From positions 171,549,703 to 171,613,702 of the forward strand of contig NC_057800.1 of assembly GCF_018294505.1 (NCBI RefSeq): DNA of 64,000 nt, read 5' to 3'. The notes beneath the pieces were generated by a model. The model searched no databases. It was not told where the DNA came from and worked only from the letters and a program-made list of their open reading frames with translations. Position 1 is the first letter of the stretch. Each line of letters opens with the position of its first letter. The DNA is from Triticum aestivum. Taxonomy: Eukaryota > Streptophyta > Magnoliopsida > Poales > Poaceae. Shown here piece after piece: positions 10,934 through 23,493 of the stretch. A program made the translations under genes and the position numbers.

Positions 10934-12153
10934 CAGGTCTATGTGTAGATGTTATATGCACGAGTAGAACACAAAGGAATTGTGGGGGTGGGTATATACA
11001 TATTTCTTGCCATCACTAGTTGACTCTTGATTCAGCGACATTGTTGGATGAAGCGGCCCAGACCGACATTACGTGTACGCTTACACGAGACTGGTTCTAC
11101 CGACGTGCTTCACAGACAGGTGGCTAGTGGGTGTCTGTTTCTCCAGCTTTAGTTGAATCGGATTCAATGAACAGGGTTCTTTCTGAAGATCAAAAAGCAA
11201 TCACTATACCGCATTGTTGTTTTTGATGCATAGGTAAGAATGGTTCTTGCTCAGCCCCTAGCAGCCACGTAAAACTTGCAACAACAAAGTAGAGGACATC
11301 TAACTTGTTTTTGCAGGGCATGTTGTGATGTGATATGGTCAAGACATGCTGCTAAATTTTATTATATGAGATGATCATGTTTTGTAACATGGTTATCGGC
11401 AACTGGCAGGAGCCATATGGTTGTCGCTTTATTGTATGAAATGCAATCGCCATGTAATTGCTTTACTTTATCACTAAGCGGTAGCGATAGTCATAGAGGC
11501 AATAGTTGGCGAGACGACAACGGTGCTTCGATGGAGATCAAGGTGTTAAGCCGGTGAAAATGGTGATCATGACGGTGCTTTGGAGATGGAGATCAAAGGC
11601 ACAAGATGATGATGGCCATATCATATCACTTATATTGATTGCATGTGATGTTTATACTTTATGCATCTTATTTTGCTTAGTTCGGCGGTAGCATTATAAG
11701 ATGATCTCTCACTAAATTTCAAGGTATAAGTGTTCTCCCCGAGTATGCACAGTTGCTACAGTTTGTCGTGCCGAAACACCACGTGATGATCGGGTGTGAT
11801 AAGCTCTACATTCACATACAACGGGTGCAAGCCAATTTTGCATACGCATAATACTCGGGTTAAACTTGACGAGCCTAGCATATGCAGATATGGCCTCGGA
11901 ACACTGAGACCGAAAGGTCGAGCGTGAATCACATAGTAGATATGATCAACATAGTGATGTTCACCATTGAAAACTACTCCATCTCACATGATGATCGGAC
12001 ATGGTTTAGTTGATATGGATCACGTGATCACTTAGATGATTAGAGAGATGTCTATCTAAGTGGGAGTTCCTAAGTAATTTGATTAATTGAACTTTAATTT
12101 ATCATGAACTTAGTACCTGATAGTATTTTGCATGTCTATGTTGTTGTAGATAG
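10934..12153 (+). other. E3 untranslated leader
   Basis: It is homologous to the E1 and E2 leaders. No conserved reading frame was found. It ends in gtagatag just before the gag ATG. Confidence 0.75.
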
Positions 12154-13280
12154 ATGGCCCGTGCTGTTGTTTCGTTGAATTTTAATGAGTTCCTAGAGAA
12201 AGCTAAGTTGAAAGATGATGGTAGCAACTACATGAACTGGGTCCGTAACTTTAGGATTATCCTCATTGCTACACAGAAGAATTACGTCCTGGAAGCACCG
12301 CTAGGTGACAAACCTGCTGCAGGAGCAATGCCAGATGTTATGAACACCTGGCAGAGCAAAGCTGATGACTACTCGATAGTTCGGTGTGCCATGCTTTACG
12401 GCTTAGAACCGAGACTTCAACGACGTTTTGAACGTCATGGAGCATATGAGATGTTCTAGGAGTTGAAGTTAATATTTCAAGCAAATGCCCAGATTGAGAG
12501 ATATGAAGTCTCCAATAAGTTCTACAGCTGCAAGATGGAGGAGAATAGTTTTGTCAGTGAATATATACTTAGAATGTCTGGGTACCACAACCACTTGACT
12601 CAACTGGGAGTTAATGTTCCTCATGATAGTGTCATTGACAGAGTTCTTCAATCACTGCCACCAAGCTACAAGAGCTTCGTGATGAACTATAATATGCAAG
12701 GGAGGGATAAAACAATTCCCGAGCTCTTCGGAATGCTAAAGGCCACGGAGGTAGAAATCAAGAAGGAACATCAAGTGTTGATGGTCAACTAGACCACCAT
12801 TTTCAAGAAAAAGGGTAAAGGGAATAAGGGGAACTTCAAGAAGAACAGCAAGCCAGTGGCTGCTCAAGTGAAGAAACCCAAGTCTAGACCTAAGCCTGAG
12901 ACTGAGTGTTTCTACTGCAAAAGAACTGGTCACTGGAAGCGGAACTGCCCCAAGTATTTGGCGGAGAAGAAGGATGGCAAAGTGAAAGGTATGTTTGATA
13001 TACATGTTATTGATGTGTACCTTACTAATGCTCGCAGTAGTGCCTAGGTATTTGATACTGGTTCATTTGCTAACATTTGCAACTCGAAACAGGGGCTATG
13101 GATTAAGTAAAGATTGGCTAAGAACAAGGTGACCATGCGCGTGGGAAATGGTTCCAAAGTTGATGTGATCGCCGTCGACACACTACCTCTAGATCTACCT
13201 TCCGGATTAGTATTAGACCTAAGTAATTGTTATTTGGTGCCAGCGTTGAGCATGAACATTATATCTGGATCTTGTTTGAT
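12154..13280 (+). pseudogene. gag: E3 gag-protease pseudogene
   Basis: One frame from ATG 12154 carries copia gag, a CCHC knuckle (CFYCKRTGHWKRNC, all four ligands present, about 12907-12950) and the protease active site FDTGS near 13048-13065. Four in-frame stops kill it: 12457-12459 (CAG to TAG; E1 still has CAG), 12790-12792, 13045-13047 and 13108-13110. There is no frameshift, so decay is by point mutation. The frame would continue into pol beyond the E4 insertion. This start is chosen because it gives the normal Angela gag N-terminus, while E1 and E2 have ATA at the same codon. Confidence 0.88.
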
Positions 13281-13285
13281 GTGAG

Positions 13286-14688
13286 TGATAACCCACAAGT
13301 ATAGGGGATCACAACAGTTTTTGCGGGTAGAGTATTCAACCCAAATTTATTGATTCGACACAAGGGGAGCCAAAGAATATTCTCAAGTATTAGCATCTGA
13401 GTTGTCAATTCAACCACACCTGGAAACTTAATATCTGCAGCAAAGTGTTTAGTAGCAAGTAATATGATAGTAGTGGTAATGGTAGCAAAAGTAATATTTT
13501 TGGGTTTTGTAGTGATTGTAACAGTAGCAGCGGAAAAGTAAAAAAGTGAAGAACAATATATGAAAAGCTCGTAGGCATTGGATCGGTGATGGAGAATTAT
13601 GCCGGATGCGATCGATCATGTAACAGTCATAACCTAGGGTAACACAGAACTAGCTCCAGTTCATCAATGTAATGTAGGCATGTATTCCGAATATAGTCAT
13701 GCGTGCTTATGGAAAAGAACTTGCATGACATCTTTTGTCCTACCCTCCCGTGGCAGCGGGGTCCTATTGGAAACTAAGGGATATTAAGGCCTCCTTTTAA
13801 TAGAGTACCGGACCAAAGCATTAACACATAGTGAATACATGAACTCCTCAAACTATGGACATCACCGGTAAGTATCCCGATTATTGTCACTTCGGGGTTA
13901 ACGGATCATAACACATAATAGGTGACTATAGACTTGCAAGATAGGATCAAGAACTCTCGTATATTGATGAAAACATAATAGGTTCAGATCTGAAATCATG
14001 GCACTCGGGCCCTAATGACAAGCATTAAGCATAGCAAAGTCATAGCAACATCAATCTCAGAACATAGTGGATACTAGGGATCAAACCCTAACAAATCTAA
14101 CTTGATTACATGATAAATCCCATCCAACCCATCACCGTCCAGCAAGCCTACGATGGAATTACCCACGCACGGTGGTGAGCATCATGAAATTGGTGATGGA
14201 GGAAGGTTGATGATGACGATGGCGACGGATTCCCCTCTCCGGAGCCCCGAACGGACTCCAAATCAGCCCTCCCGAGAGAGTTTAGGGCTTGGCGGCGGCT
14301 CCGTATCGTAAAACACGATGAATCCTTCCCTCTGATTTTTTTTCTCCCCGAAAGTGAATATATGGAGTCAAGGTTGAGGTCGGTGGAGCGTCAGGGGGCC
14401 CACGAGGCAGGGGGCGTGCCCAGGGGGGCATGCGCGCCCCCACCCTCGTGGACAGGTGGAGGCCCCCCTGACATGGATTCTTCTTCCAATATTTTTTATA
14501 TATTCCATAATAATTCTCCATTGATTTTCAGGTCATTCCGAGAACTTTTATTTCTGCACAAAAATAACACCATGGCAATTCTGCTGAAAACAACATCAGT
14601 CCGGGTTAGTTCCATTCAAATCATGCAAGTTAGAGTCCAAAACAAGGGCAAACGTGTTTGGAAAAGCAGATATGACGGAGACGTATCA
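13286..14688 (-). repeat. E4 3' LTR (1403 bp)
   Basis: It ends TGATAACCCACAAG on the left and GACGTATCA on the right. It contains a GC-rich inverted repeat (cacgag ... ctcgtg, 14401-14452) and, on the minus strand downstream of it, a TATA-like ccatatatt at 14357-14365. Open frames across it are by-products. Confidence 0.88.
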
Positions 14689-14702
14689 ACTCCCCCAAGC
14701 TT
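14689..14702 (-). other. E4 polypurine tract
   Basis: On the minus strand it reads aagcttgggggagt immediately before the LTR start TGATACGTC. The identical 14 bases occur again at 16695-16708. Confidence 0.85.
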
Positions 14703-16735
14703 AAACCTTTGCTTGTACTCAAGCAATTCAGTTGATAAACTAAAAGTGATAAAGAAAAAAATTTACAAACTCTGTTTGCTCTTGTTGTTGTAAATATGTA
14801 AAGCCAGCATTCAAGTTTTCAGCAAAGATTATGAATTAACCATATTCACAATAACACTTAGGTCTCATGTTTACTCATATCAATGGCATAATCAACTAGA
14901 GAGCAATAATAATAAATCTCGGATGACAACACTTTCTCACAACAATCACGATATGATATGACAAGATGGTATTTCGCTAGCCCTTTCCGAGACCGCAAAA
15001 CATAAATGCAGATCACCTTTAAAGATCAAGGACTGACTAGACATCATAATTCATGGTAAAAGAGATCCAGTCAAGTCGTACTCAATGTAAACTAACAATA
15101 ATGGATGCAAATGACAGCGGTGCTCTCCAACTGGTGATTTTTAATAAGAGGATGATGACTCATCATAAAAGTAAATAGATAGGCCCTTCACAGAGGGAAG
15201 CAGGGATTTGTAGAGGTGCCAGAGCTCGGTTTTGAAATAGATATGAATGATATTTTGAGCGGTATACTTTCATTGTCAACATAACAACCGAGAGATCTCG
15301 ATATCTTCCATGCTACACACATTATAGGCGGTTCCCAAACAGAATGGTAAAGTTTATACTCCCCCTCCACCAACAAGCATCGATCCATGGCTTGCTCGAA
15401 ACAACGAGTGCCTCCAACTAACAAGAGTCTCGGGGGAGTTTTCTTTGCAGTTATTATGATTTGATTTGCATAAAGCATGGGACTGGGCATCCCGGCGACC
15501 AGCCATTTTCTTGTGAGTGAGGAGCGGAGTCCACTCCTCTTTAGAATAACCCGCCTAGCATGGAAGATACAGACAACCCTAGTTGATACATGAGCTGTTC
15601 GAGCATACAAAACAGAATGTTTATTTGAAGGTTTATAGTTTGGCACATACGATTTTACTTGGAACAGCAGGTAGATACCGTATATAGGTAGGTATGGTGG
15701 ACTCATATGGAACAAATTTGGGGTTTATGGAATTGGATGCACAAGCAGTATTCCCGCTTAGTACAAGTGAAGGCTAGAAAAGACTGGGAAGCGACCAGCT
15801 AGAGAGCGACAACAGCCATGAACATGCATTAAAATTAATCAACACCAAATGCAAGCATGAGCAGGATATAATGCACCATGAACATAAATATCGTAGAGGC
15901 TATGTTGATTTTGTTTCAACTACATGCATGAACATGTGCCAAGTCAAGCCACTTGAATCATTCAAAAGAGGATACCACCCTATCATACCACATCACAACC
16001 ATTTTAATAGCATGTTGGCATGCAAGGTAAACCATTATAAGCTCCTAGCTAATTAAGCATGGCATAAGCAACTACAATCTCTAATTGTCATTGCAAACAT
16101 GTTTTTCATAATAGGCTGAATCAGGAATGATGAACTAATCATATTTACAAAAACAAGAGGGGTCGAGTTCATACCAGCTTTTCTCATCTCAATAAGTTCA
16201 TCATATAATCATCATTATTGCCTTTCACTTACACGACCGAATAGTGTGGATAATAATAATAGTGCACGTGCATTGGACTAAGCTGGAATCTGCAAGCATT
16301 CAATTCAAGAGAGAAGACAAGGCAATATGGGCTCTTGGTTATATCAACAATAATGCATATAAGAGCCACTCAACATTTTCATCATGGTCTTCTCCTATCG
16401 ACCCCAAAGAAAAGAAAAGAAGTAAAACTATTTACACGGGAAAGCTCCCAACAAGCAAAAGAAGAATGAGAAATCTTTTTGGGTTTTCTTTTTTAATTAC
16501 TACTACAAGCAAGGAAAGTAAACTAGCTGAAAACTACAACTATTTTTTTTGGTTTTTATTAAGGTTTATCAAACACATAAGAAGAGAGCATAAAAAGAAA
16601 AATAAACTAGCATGGATGATACAATGAAAAAGTATGAGCACCGACAACTAGCATGAGTGTGTGAACATGAATGTAATGTCGGTGAGAAATACATACTCCC
16701 CCAAGCTTAGGCTTTTGGACTAACTTGGTCTATGG
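14703..16735 (-). other. E4 3' noncoding region
   Basis: Two kilobases between the ATHILA-like gene and the polypurine tract. A 175-codon open stretch lies on the element's sense strand (15188-15715) but shows no motif or family that I recognise, so I do not call it a gene. Nothing else is seen except the polypurine-like copy at 16695-16708. Confidence 0.6.
16695..16708 (-). repeat. Internal copy of the E4 polypurine tract
   Basis: Identical over 14 bases to the tract at 14689-14702. It lies 27 bases past the stop of the ATHILA-like gene and 2 kb before the real tract. A related 13-base copy is inside gag at 28753-28765. Confidence 0.8.
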
Positions 16736-16776
16736 CTACGGCTGACCTGACGGATATCCAAAGTTGTAGTTGGGGT
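16736..16776 (-). pseudogene. E4 ATHILA ORF1-like gene, 3' end
   Basis: The last dozen codons (NYNFGYPSGQP then TAG at 16736-16738) of the gene at 25081-26061, separated from it by E5. The frame is continuous across the duplicated ACCCC (minus strand), so E5 is the only break seen at this point. Confidence 0.75.
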
Positions 16777-18357
16777 TGATACGTCTCCAATGTATCTATA
16801 ATTTTTTATTGCTCCATGCTATTATATTATCTATTTTGGATGTTAATGGGCTTTATTTTACACTTTTATATCATTTTTGGGACTAACCTACTAATCGGAG
16901 GCCCAACCCAAATTGGTGTTTTTTTGCCTATTTTAGGGTTTCGAAGAAAAGGAATATCAAACGGAGTCCAAACGGAATGAAACCTTCGGGAACGTGATTT
17001 TCTCAACAAACGTGATCCAGGAGACTTGGAGTGGGCGTCAAGAAACAAGGGAGGAAGGCACGAGGCAGGGGGCGCGCCTACCCCCTGGGCGCGCCCTCCA
17101 CCCTCGTGGGCCCTCCGTTGATCCACCGACGTACTTCTTCCTCCTATATATATCCACGTACCCCCCAAACATATAGGAGCACCACGAAAACCTAATTCCA
17201 CCGCCGCAACCTTCTATACTCGAGAGATCCCATCTTGGGGCCTTTCCGGAGCTCCACCGGAGGGGGCATTGATCACAGAGGGCCTCTACATCAACTCCAT
17301 GGCCTCTCCAGTGATGTGTGAGTAGTTTACTTCAGACCTTCGGGTCCATATTTATTAGCTAGATGTCTTCATCTCTCTCTTTGGATCTCAATACAAAAGT
17401 TCTCCTCGATCTTCTTGGAGATCTATTCAATGTAATCTTCTTTTGCGGTGTGTTTGTCGAGATCCGATGAATTGTGGGTTTATGATCCAGATTATCTATG
17501 AGCAATATTCGAATCTTCTCTAAATTCTTTTATGTATGATTGGTTTATCTTTGCAAGTCTCTTTGAATTATCAGTTTGGTTTAGCCTACTAGATTGATCT
17601 TTCTTGTAATGGGAGAAGTGCTTAGCTTTGGGTTCAATATTGCGGTGTCCTTTCCCAGTGACAGTAGGGGCATCAAGGCACGTATTGTATTGTTGCCATC
17701 GAGGATAAAAATATGGGGTTTACATCATATTGCATGAGTTTATCCCTCTACATCATGTCATCTTCCTTAAAGCATTACTCTGTTCTTATGAACTTAATAC
17801 TCTAGATGCATGCTGGATAGCGGTCGATGTGTGGAGTAATAGTAGTAGATGCAGAATCATTTCGGTCTACTTGTCTTGGACGTGATGCCTATATACATGA
17901 TCATACCTAGATATTCTCATAACTATGCTCAATTCTATCAATTGCTCGACAGTAATTCGTTTACCCACTGTAATACTTATGCTCTTGATATTAGTCTTCC
18001 AATACTATGGCCATGGGTCTATCTTCCATCATATTAATCTTCCAATACTTAGTTATTTCCTTTTCCGTTTATTTTACTTTGCATCTTTATTTCTCTTTAT
18101 CATAAAAATACCAAAAATATTATCTTATCATATCTATCAGATCTCACTCTTGTAAGTGACCGTGAAGGGATTGACAACCCCTTTATCGCGTTGGTTGCGA
18201 GGTTCTTATTTGTTTGTGTAGGTGCGTGGGACTTGAGCGTGACCTACTACTGGATTGATACCTTGGTTCTCAAAAACTGAGGGAAATACTTATGCTACTT
18301 TACTGCAGCACCCTTTGCTCTTCAACGGAAAACCAACAAAGTGCTCAAGAGGTAGCA
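16777..18357 (+). repeat. E5 5' LTR (1581 bp)
   Basis: It starts TGATACGTCTCCAATG and ends GAGGTAGCA. A GC-rich hairpin with outer stem CACGAG/CTCGTG lies at 17059-17108, followed by TATATATA at 17145-17152, a likely core promoter. Short open frames in it are not genes. Confidence 0.9.
17059..17108 (+). promoter_or_regulatory. GC-rich hairpin upstream of the E5 TATA box
   Basis: Outer arms cacgag and ctcgtg enclose two GGCGCGCC palindromes that can also pair. It lies about 37 bp before the TATATATA. The 3' LTR has catgag/ctcatg at 23776-23826, both arms changed yet still pairing. Equivalent hairpins are in the LTRs of E4, E6 and E7. Confidence 0.7.
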
Positions 18358-18368
18358 AGAAGGATTTC

Positions 18369-18386
18369 TCGCACCGTTGCCGGGGA
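18369..18386 (+). other. E5 primer binding site, tRNA-Asp-like
   Basis: It begins 11 bases after the LTR. The last 12 bases (CCGTTGCCGGGGA region) match the Athila-type site for tRNA-Asp, while the first few are altered (tcgca instead of tggcg). Confidence 0.7.
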
Positions 18387-18501
18387 GTCTACGCAAAAGT
18401 CAACATACCAAGTACCCATCACAAACCCTTATCTCCTGCATTACATTATTTGACATTTGCCTCTCGTTTTCCTCTCCCCCACTTCACCCTTGCCGTTTTA
18501 T

Positions 18502-18508
<7 letters not shown>

Positions 18509-18558
<50 letters not shown>
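18509..18558 (+). repeat. (CT)25 microsatellite in the E5 leader
   Basis: A perfect CT run between primer site and gag ATG. In frame it would read Leu-Ser repeats. E6 has no such run at the matching place (about 49340-49360), so it expanded in E5 or its parent. Confidence 0.95.
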
Positions 18559-18561
<3 letters not shown>

Positions 18562-18638
18562 TCCTCCTTCTCTTTCCCCATTTGCCTCTTTTTGCTTGTT
18601 TCTTGTTTGCTTGTGTGTTGGATTGCTTGCCTATCACG

Positions 18639-20720
18639 ATGACTCAAGATAATAGCAAATTGTGTGACTTTACTAATACCAATAACAATGATTTTATTAG
18701 CACTCCGATTGCTCCTCTTACCGATGCTGAATCTTGTGAAATTAATGCTGCTTTACTGAATATTGTCATGAAAGATTCGTTTTCCGGCCTTCCTAGTGAA
18801 GATGTCGCTACCCATCTAAACAACTTTGTTGATTTGTGTGATATGCAAAAGAAGAAAGATGTGGATAATGATATTGTTAATTTGAAGCTATTTCGTTTTT
18901 CGCTTAGAGGTCGTGCTAAGGCTTGGTTTTCGTCTTTGCCTAAAAATAGTATTGATTCATGGAATAAGTGTAAAGATGCTTTTATCTCTAAGTATTTTCC
19001 TCCTGCTAAGATCATCTCTCTTAGAAACGATATTATGAATTTTAAGAAACTTGATCATGAACATGTTGCACAAGCTTGGGAGAGGATGAAATTAATGATA
19101 CGTAATTGCCCTACACATGGTTTGAATTTGTGGATGATTATACAAAAAATTTATGCCGGATTGAATTTTGCTTCTAGAAATCTTTTAGATTCGGCCGCGG
19201 AAGGCACTTTTATGGAAATCACTTTAGGATAATCTACTAAACTCCTAGATAATATTATGGTTAATTATTCTCAATGGTACACTGAAAGATCCACTAATAA
19301 GAAAGTACATGCGAGAGAAGAAATTAATGTTTTGAGTGGAAAGATGGATGAACTTATGAAATTATTTGCTAATAAAAGTGTTTCTTCTGATCCTAATGAT
19401 ATTCCTTTGTCTACTTTGATTGAGAATAATAATGAATCTATGGATGTGAATTTTATTGGTAGGAATAATTTTGGTAGCAACACGTATAGAGGGAATTTTA
19501 ATCCTAGGCCGTATCCTAGTAATTCCTCTAATAATTATGGTAATTCCTACAACAATTCTTATGGAAATTTTAATAATATGCCCTCTGAATTTGAGACTAG
19601 TGTTAAGGAGTTTATGAATTCGCAAAAGAATTTCAATGCTTTGCTTGAAGAAAAATTGCTTAAAGTTGATGAATTGGCTAGGAACGTTGATAGAATTTCT
19701 CTTGATGTTGATTCTTTGAAACTTAGATCTACTCCACCCAAGCATGATATCAATGAGTCTCTCAAAGCCATGAGAATTTCTATTGATGATTGCAAAGAAA
19801 GAACCGCTAGGATGTGTGCTAAGAAAGATTGTTTTGTGAAAGCGTGTTCTTCTAGTTTTCATGAAAATAAAGATGAAGATCTAAAAGTTATTGATGTGTC
19901 CCCTATTAAATCTTTGTTTTGCAATATGAATCTTGATAATGATGGGACTGAATATGATCCACCTTTACCTAGAAGGCGTTCCAAAAATTCGGAGTCTTTA
20001 GATCTTGATGCTAAAATTGTTAAAAGTGGGATTGAAGAGGTCAAGACTTTAAATATCAATGAACCCACTATGTTGGATTTCAAGGAATTTAATTATGATA
20101 ATTGATCTTTGATAGATTGTATTTCCTTGTTACAATTCGTCCTAATTTCTCTGCATGCTTATAGTCAAAATAAATCTTTTACTAAACATATCGTTGATGC
20201 TTTGCTGCAATCTTATGAATAAAAACTTGAGTTGGAAGCTTCTATCCCTAGAAAACTTTATGATGAATGGGAACCCACTATTAAAATTAAAATTAAAGAT
20301 CATGAATGCTATGCTTTGTGTGATTTGGGTGCTAGTGTTTCCACAATTCCAAAGACTTTGTGTGATTTGCTAGGTTTCCGTGATTTTGATGATTGCTCTT
20401 TAAACTTACACCTTGCGGATTCCACTATTAAGAAACCTTTTGGAAGAATTAATGATGTTCTTATTGTTGCAAATAGGAATTATGTGCCCGTAGATTTTAT
20501 TGTTCTTGACATAGATTGCAATCCTTCATGTCCTATTATTCTTGGTAGACCTTTCCTTAGAACGATTGGTGCAATTATTGATATGAAGGAAGGGAATATT
20601 AGATTCCAATTTTCGTTAAGGAAAGGTATGGAACACTTCCCTAGAAATAAAATTAAATTAGCATATGAATCTATTATGAGAGCCACTTATGGATTGCCTA
20701 CCAAAGATGGCAATACCTAG
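18639..20720 (+). pseudogene. gag: E5 gag-protease pseudogene (Athila-type)
   Basis: ATG 18639 (MTQDNSKLCDF) is chosen because E6 starts at the same codon (MAQDNTKLCDF). The open stretch upstream is leader with the CT run. Residues about 85-150 form the retrotransposon gag region (RAKAWFSSLPKNSIDSW, AFISKYFPPAKI). An Asn/Tyr/Gly-rich linker follows, then coiled-coil-like segments. A retropepsin-like domain near 20305-20570 has DLGAS as the active-site motif and IILGRPFL. In-frame stops lie at 19230-19232, 20103-20105 and 20220-20222; E6 has sense codons at the positions I compared. The gene ends at TAG 20718 with no RT after it. It would assemble particles only with partners supplied elsewhere. 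Confidence 0.88.
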
Positions 20721-20736
20721 ATCTATCTTCGCTTTT

Positions 20737-20787
20737 ATGCCTAGCTAGGGGCGTTAAACGATAGCGCTTGTTGGGAGGCAACCCAAT
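20737..20787 (+). repeat. Post-stop conserved block, E5 copy
   Basis: It begins 17 bases after the gag-protease stop. It includes the palindrome CCTAGCTAGG, then gcgttaaacgatagcgct, then an inverted repeat TTGGG-aggcaa-CCCAA. Copies in E6 (47136-47186) and E7 (41529-41579) are nearly identical although E7 has a different gene. Confidence 0.85.
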
Positions 20788-21380
20788 TTTATTTTTATTC
20801 CTTGCTTTTTTCTCCTGTTTAGTAATAAATAATTTACCTAGACTCTGTTTTGGTTGTGTTTTTTTGTGTTTAATTAGTGTTTGTGCCAAGTAGAACCGTT
20901 GGGAAGACTTGGGGAAAGTCTTTTTGATCTTGCTGTAAAAAACAGAAACGTTAGCGCTCACGAGAACCGAAGCCATTTTTATTTGGAAGGTGACATTTAG
21001 TTAATTATTTTTGCAGATGATTAATAGAAAAATCCTCAGGTTAGAAATTTATTTTAGAATTTTTGGGGTTCTGGAACTTGCGTTAGCTACAGATTACTAC
21101 AGACTGTTCTGTTTTTGACAGATTCTGTTTTTTGTGTGTTGTTTGCTTATTTTGATGAATCTATGGCTAGTAAACGAGTTTATAAACCATAGAGGAGTTG
21201 GAATAAAGTAGGTTTAGCACCAATATAAATCAATAATGAGTTAATTGCAGTACCTTGAAGTGGTGTTTTGTTTTCTTTCGCTAACGGAGCTCACGAGATT
21301 TTCTATTTTGAGTTTCGTGTTGTGTTTCAAGTTTTGGGTAAAGATTTGATGGATTATGGAACAAGGAGTGGCAAGAGCCT

Positions 21381-21450
21381 AAGCTTGGGGATGCCCATGG
21401 CACCCCAAGGTAAAATTCAAGGACACCAAAAGCCTAAGCTTGGGGATGCC
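21381..21450 (+). repeat. Two internal copies of the E5 polypurine tract
   Basis: aagcttggggatgcc at 21381-21395 and 21436-21450, matching 14 of the 15 bases of the tract at 23479-23493 (aagcttggggatgct). Each is preceded by agcct. They lie 2.05 kb upstream of the 3' LTR. Confidence 0.85.
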
Positions 21451-21654
21451 CCGGAAGGCATCCCCTCTTTCGTCTTCGTCTATCGGTAACTTTACTTGGA
21501 GCTATATTTTTATTCACCACATGATATGTGCTTTGCGTGGAGCGTCTTGTATGATTTGAGTCTTTGCTTTTTAGTTTACCACAATCATCCTTGCTATACA
21601 CAACTTTTGAGAGAGACTCACATGATTGGGAATTTATTAGAATACTCTATGTGC

Positions 21655-21784
21655 TTCACTTATATCTTTTGAGCTATATAGTTTTTGCTCTAGTGCTTCA
21701 CTTATATCTTTTAGAGCACGGCGGTGGTTTTATTTTATAGAAATAATTGTTCTCTCATGCTTCACTTATACTATTTTGAGAGTC
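21655..21784 (+). repeat. Three dispersed 20-bp repeats in E5
   Basis: Copies of gcttcacttatatcttttga start at 21655, 21697 and 21761, the last diverged. E6 (46150-46280) and E7 (39797-39925) also have three copies with similar spacing. Confidence 0.8.
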
Positions 21785-23478
21785 CTTTAGAACAACATGG
21801 CAATAATAAAAACTTTCATACAAGTGCATTGAATACTATGAGAAGTTTGATACTTGATAATTGTTTTGAGATATGGAGATGGTGATATTAGAGTCATGCT
21901 AGTTGAGTAGTTGTGAATTTGAGAAATACTTGTGTTAAAGTTTGTGATTCCCGTAGCATGCACGTATGGTGAACCGTTATGTGATGAAGTCGGAGCATGA
22001 TTTATTTATTGATTGTCTTCCTTATGAGTGGCAGTCGGGGACGATCGATGGTCTTTTCCTACCAATCTATCCCCCTAGGAGCATGCGCGTAATACTTTCT
22101 TTCGATAACTAATAGATTTTTGCAATAAGTATGTGAGTTCTTTATGACTAATGTTGAGTCCATGGATTATACGCACTCTCACCCTTCCACCATTGCTAGC
22201 CTCTCTAGTATCGCGCAACTTTCGCCGGTACCATAAACCCACCATATACCTTCCTCAAAACAGCCACCATACATACCTATTATAGCATTTCCATAGCCAT
22301 TCCGAGATATATTGCCATGCAACTTACCATTGTTTCGTTTACTATGACACGCTTCATCATTGTCATAATTGCTTTGCATGATCATGTAGTTGACATCGTA
22401 TTTGTGGCAAAGCCACCTTTCATAATTTTTATACATGTCACTCATGCATCATTGCACTCCTGGTACACCGCCGGAGGCATTCACATAGAGTCATATTTTG
22501 TTCTAAGTATTGAGTTGTAATTCTTGAGTTGTAAGTAAATAAAGTGTGATGATCATCATTATTAGAGCATTGTCCCAAGTGAGGAAAGGATGATGGAGAC
22601 TATGATTCCCCCACAAGTCGGGATGAGACTCCGGACGAAAAACCAAAAAAAGAGGCAAAAAGAAAAAGAAAGAGAAAGAAGGCCCAAATTTAAAAAAGAG
22701 AAAATGAGAGAAAAAGAGAGAAGGGACAATGTTACTATCCTTTTTCACACTTGTGCTTCAAAGTAGCACCATGATCTTCATGATAGAGAGTCTCCTATGA
22801 TATCACTTTCATATACTAGTGGGAATTTTTCAGTATAGAACTTGGCTTGTATATTCCAATGATGGGCTTCCTCAAAATGCCCTAGGTCTTCGTGAGCAAG
22901 CAAGTTGGATGCACACCCACTTAGTTTCTTTTGTTGAGCTTTCATATACTTATAGCTCTAGTGCATCCGTTGCATGGCAATCCCTACTCACTCACATTGA
23001 TATCTATTAATGGGCATCTCCATAGCCCGTTGATACGCCTAGTTGATGTGAGACTATCTTCTCCTTTTTTGTCTTCTCCACAACCACCATTCTATTCCAC
23101 CATAGTGCTATATCCATGGCTCACGCTCATATATTGCGTGAAGATTGAAAAAGTTTGAGAACATCAAAAGTATGAAACAATTGCTTGGCTTGTCATCAGG
23201 GTTGTGCATGATTTAAATATTTTATGTGGTGAGTATAGAGCATAGCTAGACTATATCATTTTGTAGGGATAACTTTCTTTGGCCATGTTATTTTGAGAAG
23301 ACATGATTGCTTAGTTAGTATGCTTGAAGTATTATTATTTTTATGTCAATATTAAACTTTTATCTTGAATCTTTTGGATCTGAACATTCATGCCACAATA
23401 AAGAAAAATTACATAGAAAGCATTCCACATCAAAAATTCTTCTTTTATGATTTACCTACTCGAGGACGAGCAGGAATT

Positions 23479-23493
23479 AAGCTTGGGGATGCT
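23479..23493 (+). other. E5 polypurine tract
   Basis: aagcttggggatgct directly before the 3' LTR TGATACG, preceded by the conserved ctcgaggacgagcaggaatt. It primes the second DNA strand. Confidence 0.85.

Larger units (their letters stand above)
10778..13285 (+). mobile_element. E3: Angela/BARE-type copia, 5' segment
   Basis: A plus-strand LTR stub, primer site, leader, gag and protease. E4 interrupts it: the flank GTGAG (13281-13285) matches GCGAG (31100-31104) on the other side, after which pol resumes. E3 therefore predates E4, E5, E6 and everything inside them. Confidence 0.88.
20721..23478 (+). other. E5 3' noncoding region
   Basis: 2.8 kb without a gene. It contains a 51-bp block shared with E6 and E7 (20737-20787), two internal copies of the polypurine tract (21381-21395, 21436-21450) and three copies of a 20-bp repeat (21655-21784). 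It also holds a purine-rich stretch (22630-22720). E6 and E7 have the same parts in the same order. Confidence 0.8.

Noticed and set aside
15188..15715. 175-codon frame in E4 noncoding sequence
   Set aside because: Sense orientation and open, but with no motif, no recognisable family and no second copy in the window to test it. Kept only as a note in the region entry.
16244..16627. 127-codon plus-strand frame in E4
   Set aside because: Antisense to the element, low complexity, no family.
18255..18638. Upstream extension of the E5 gag frame with a Leu-Ser run
   Set aside because: It includes LTR, primer site and a CT microsatellite. E6 starts at the codon matching 18639.
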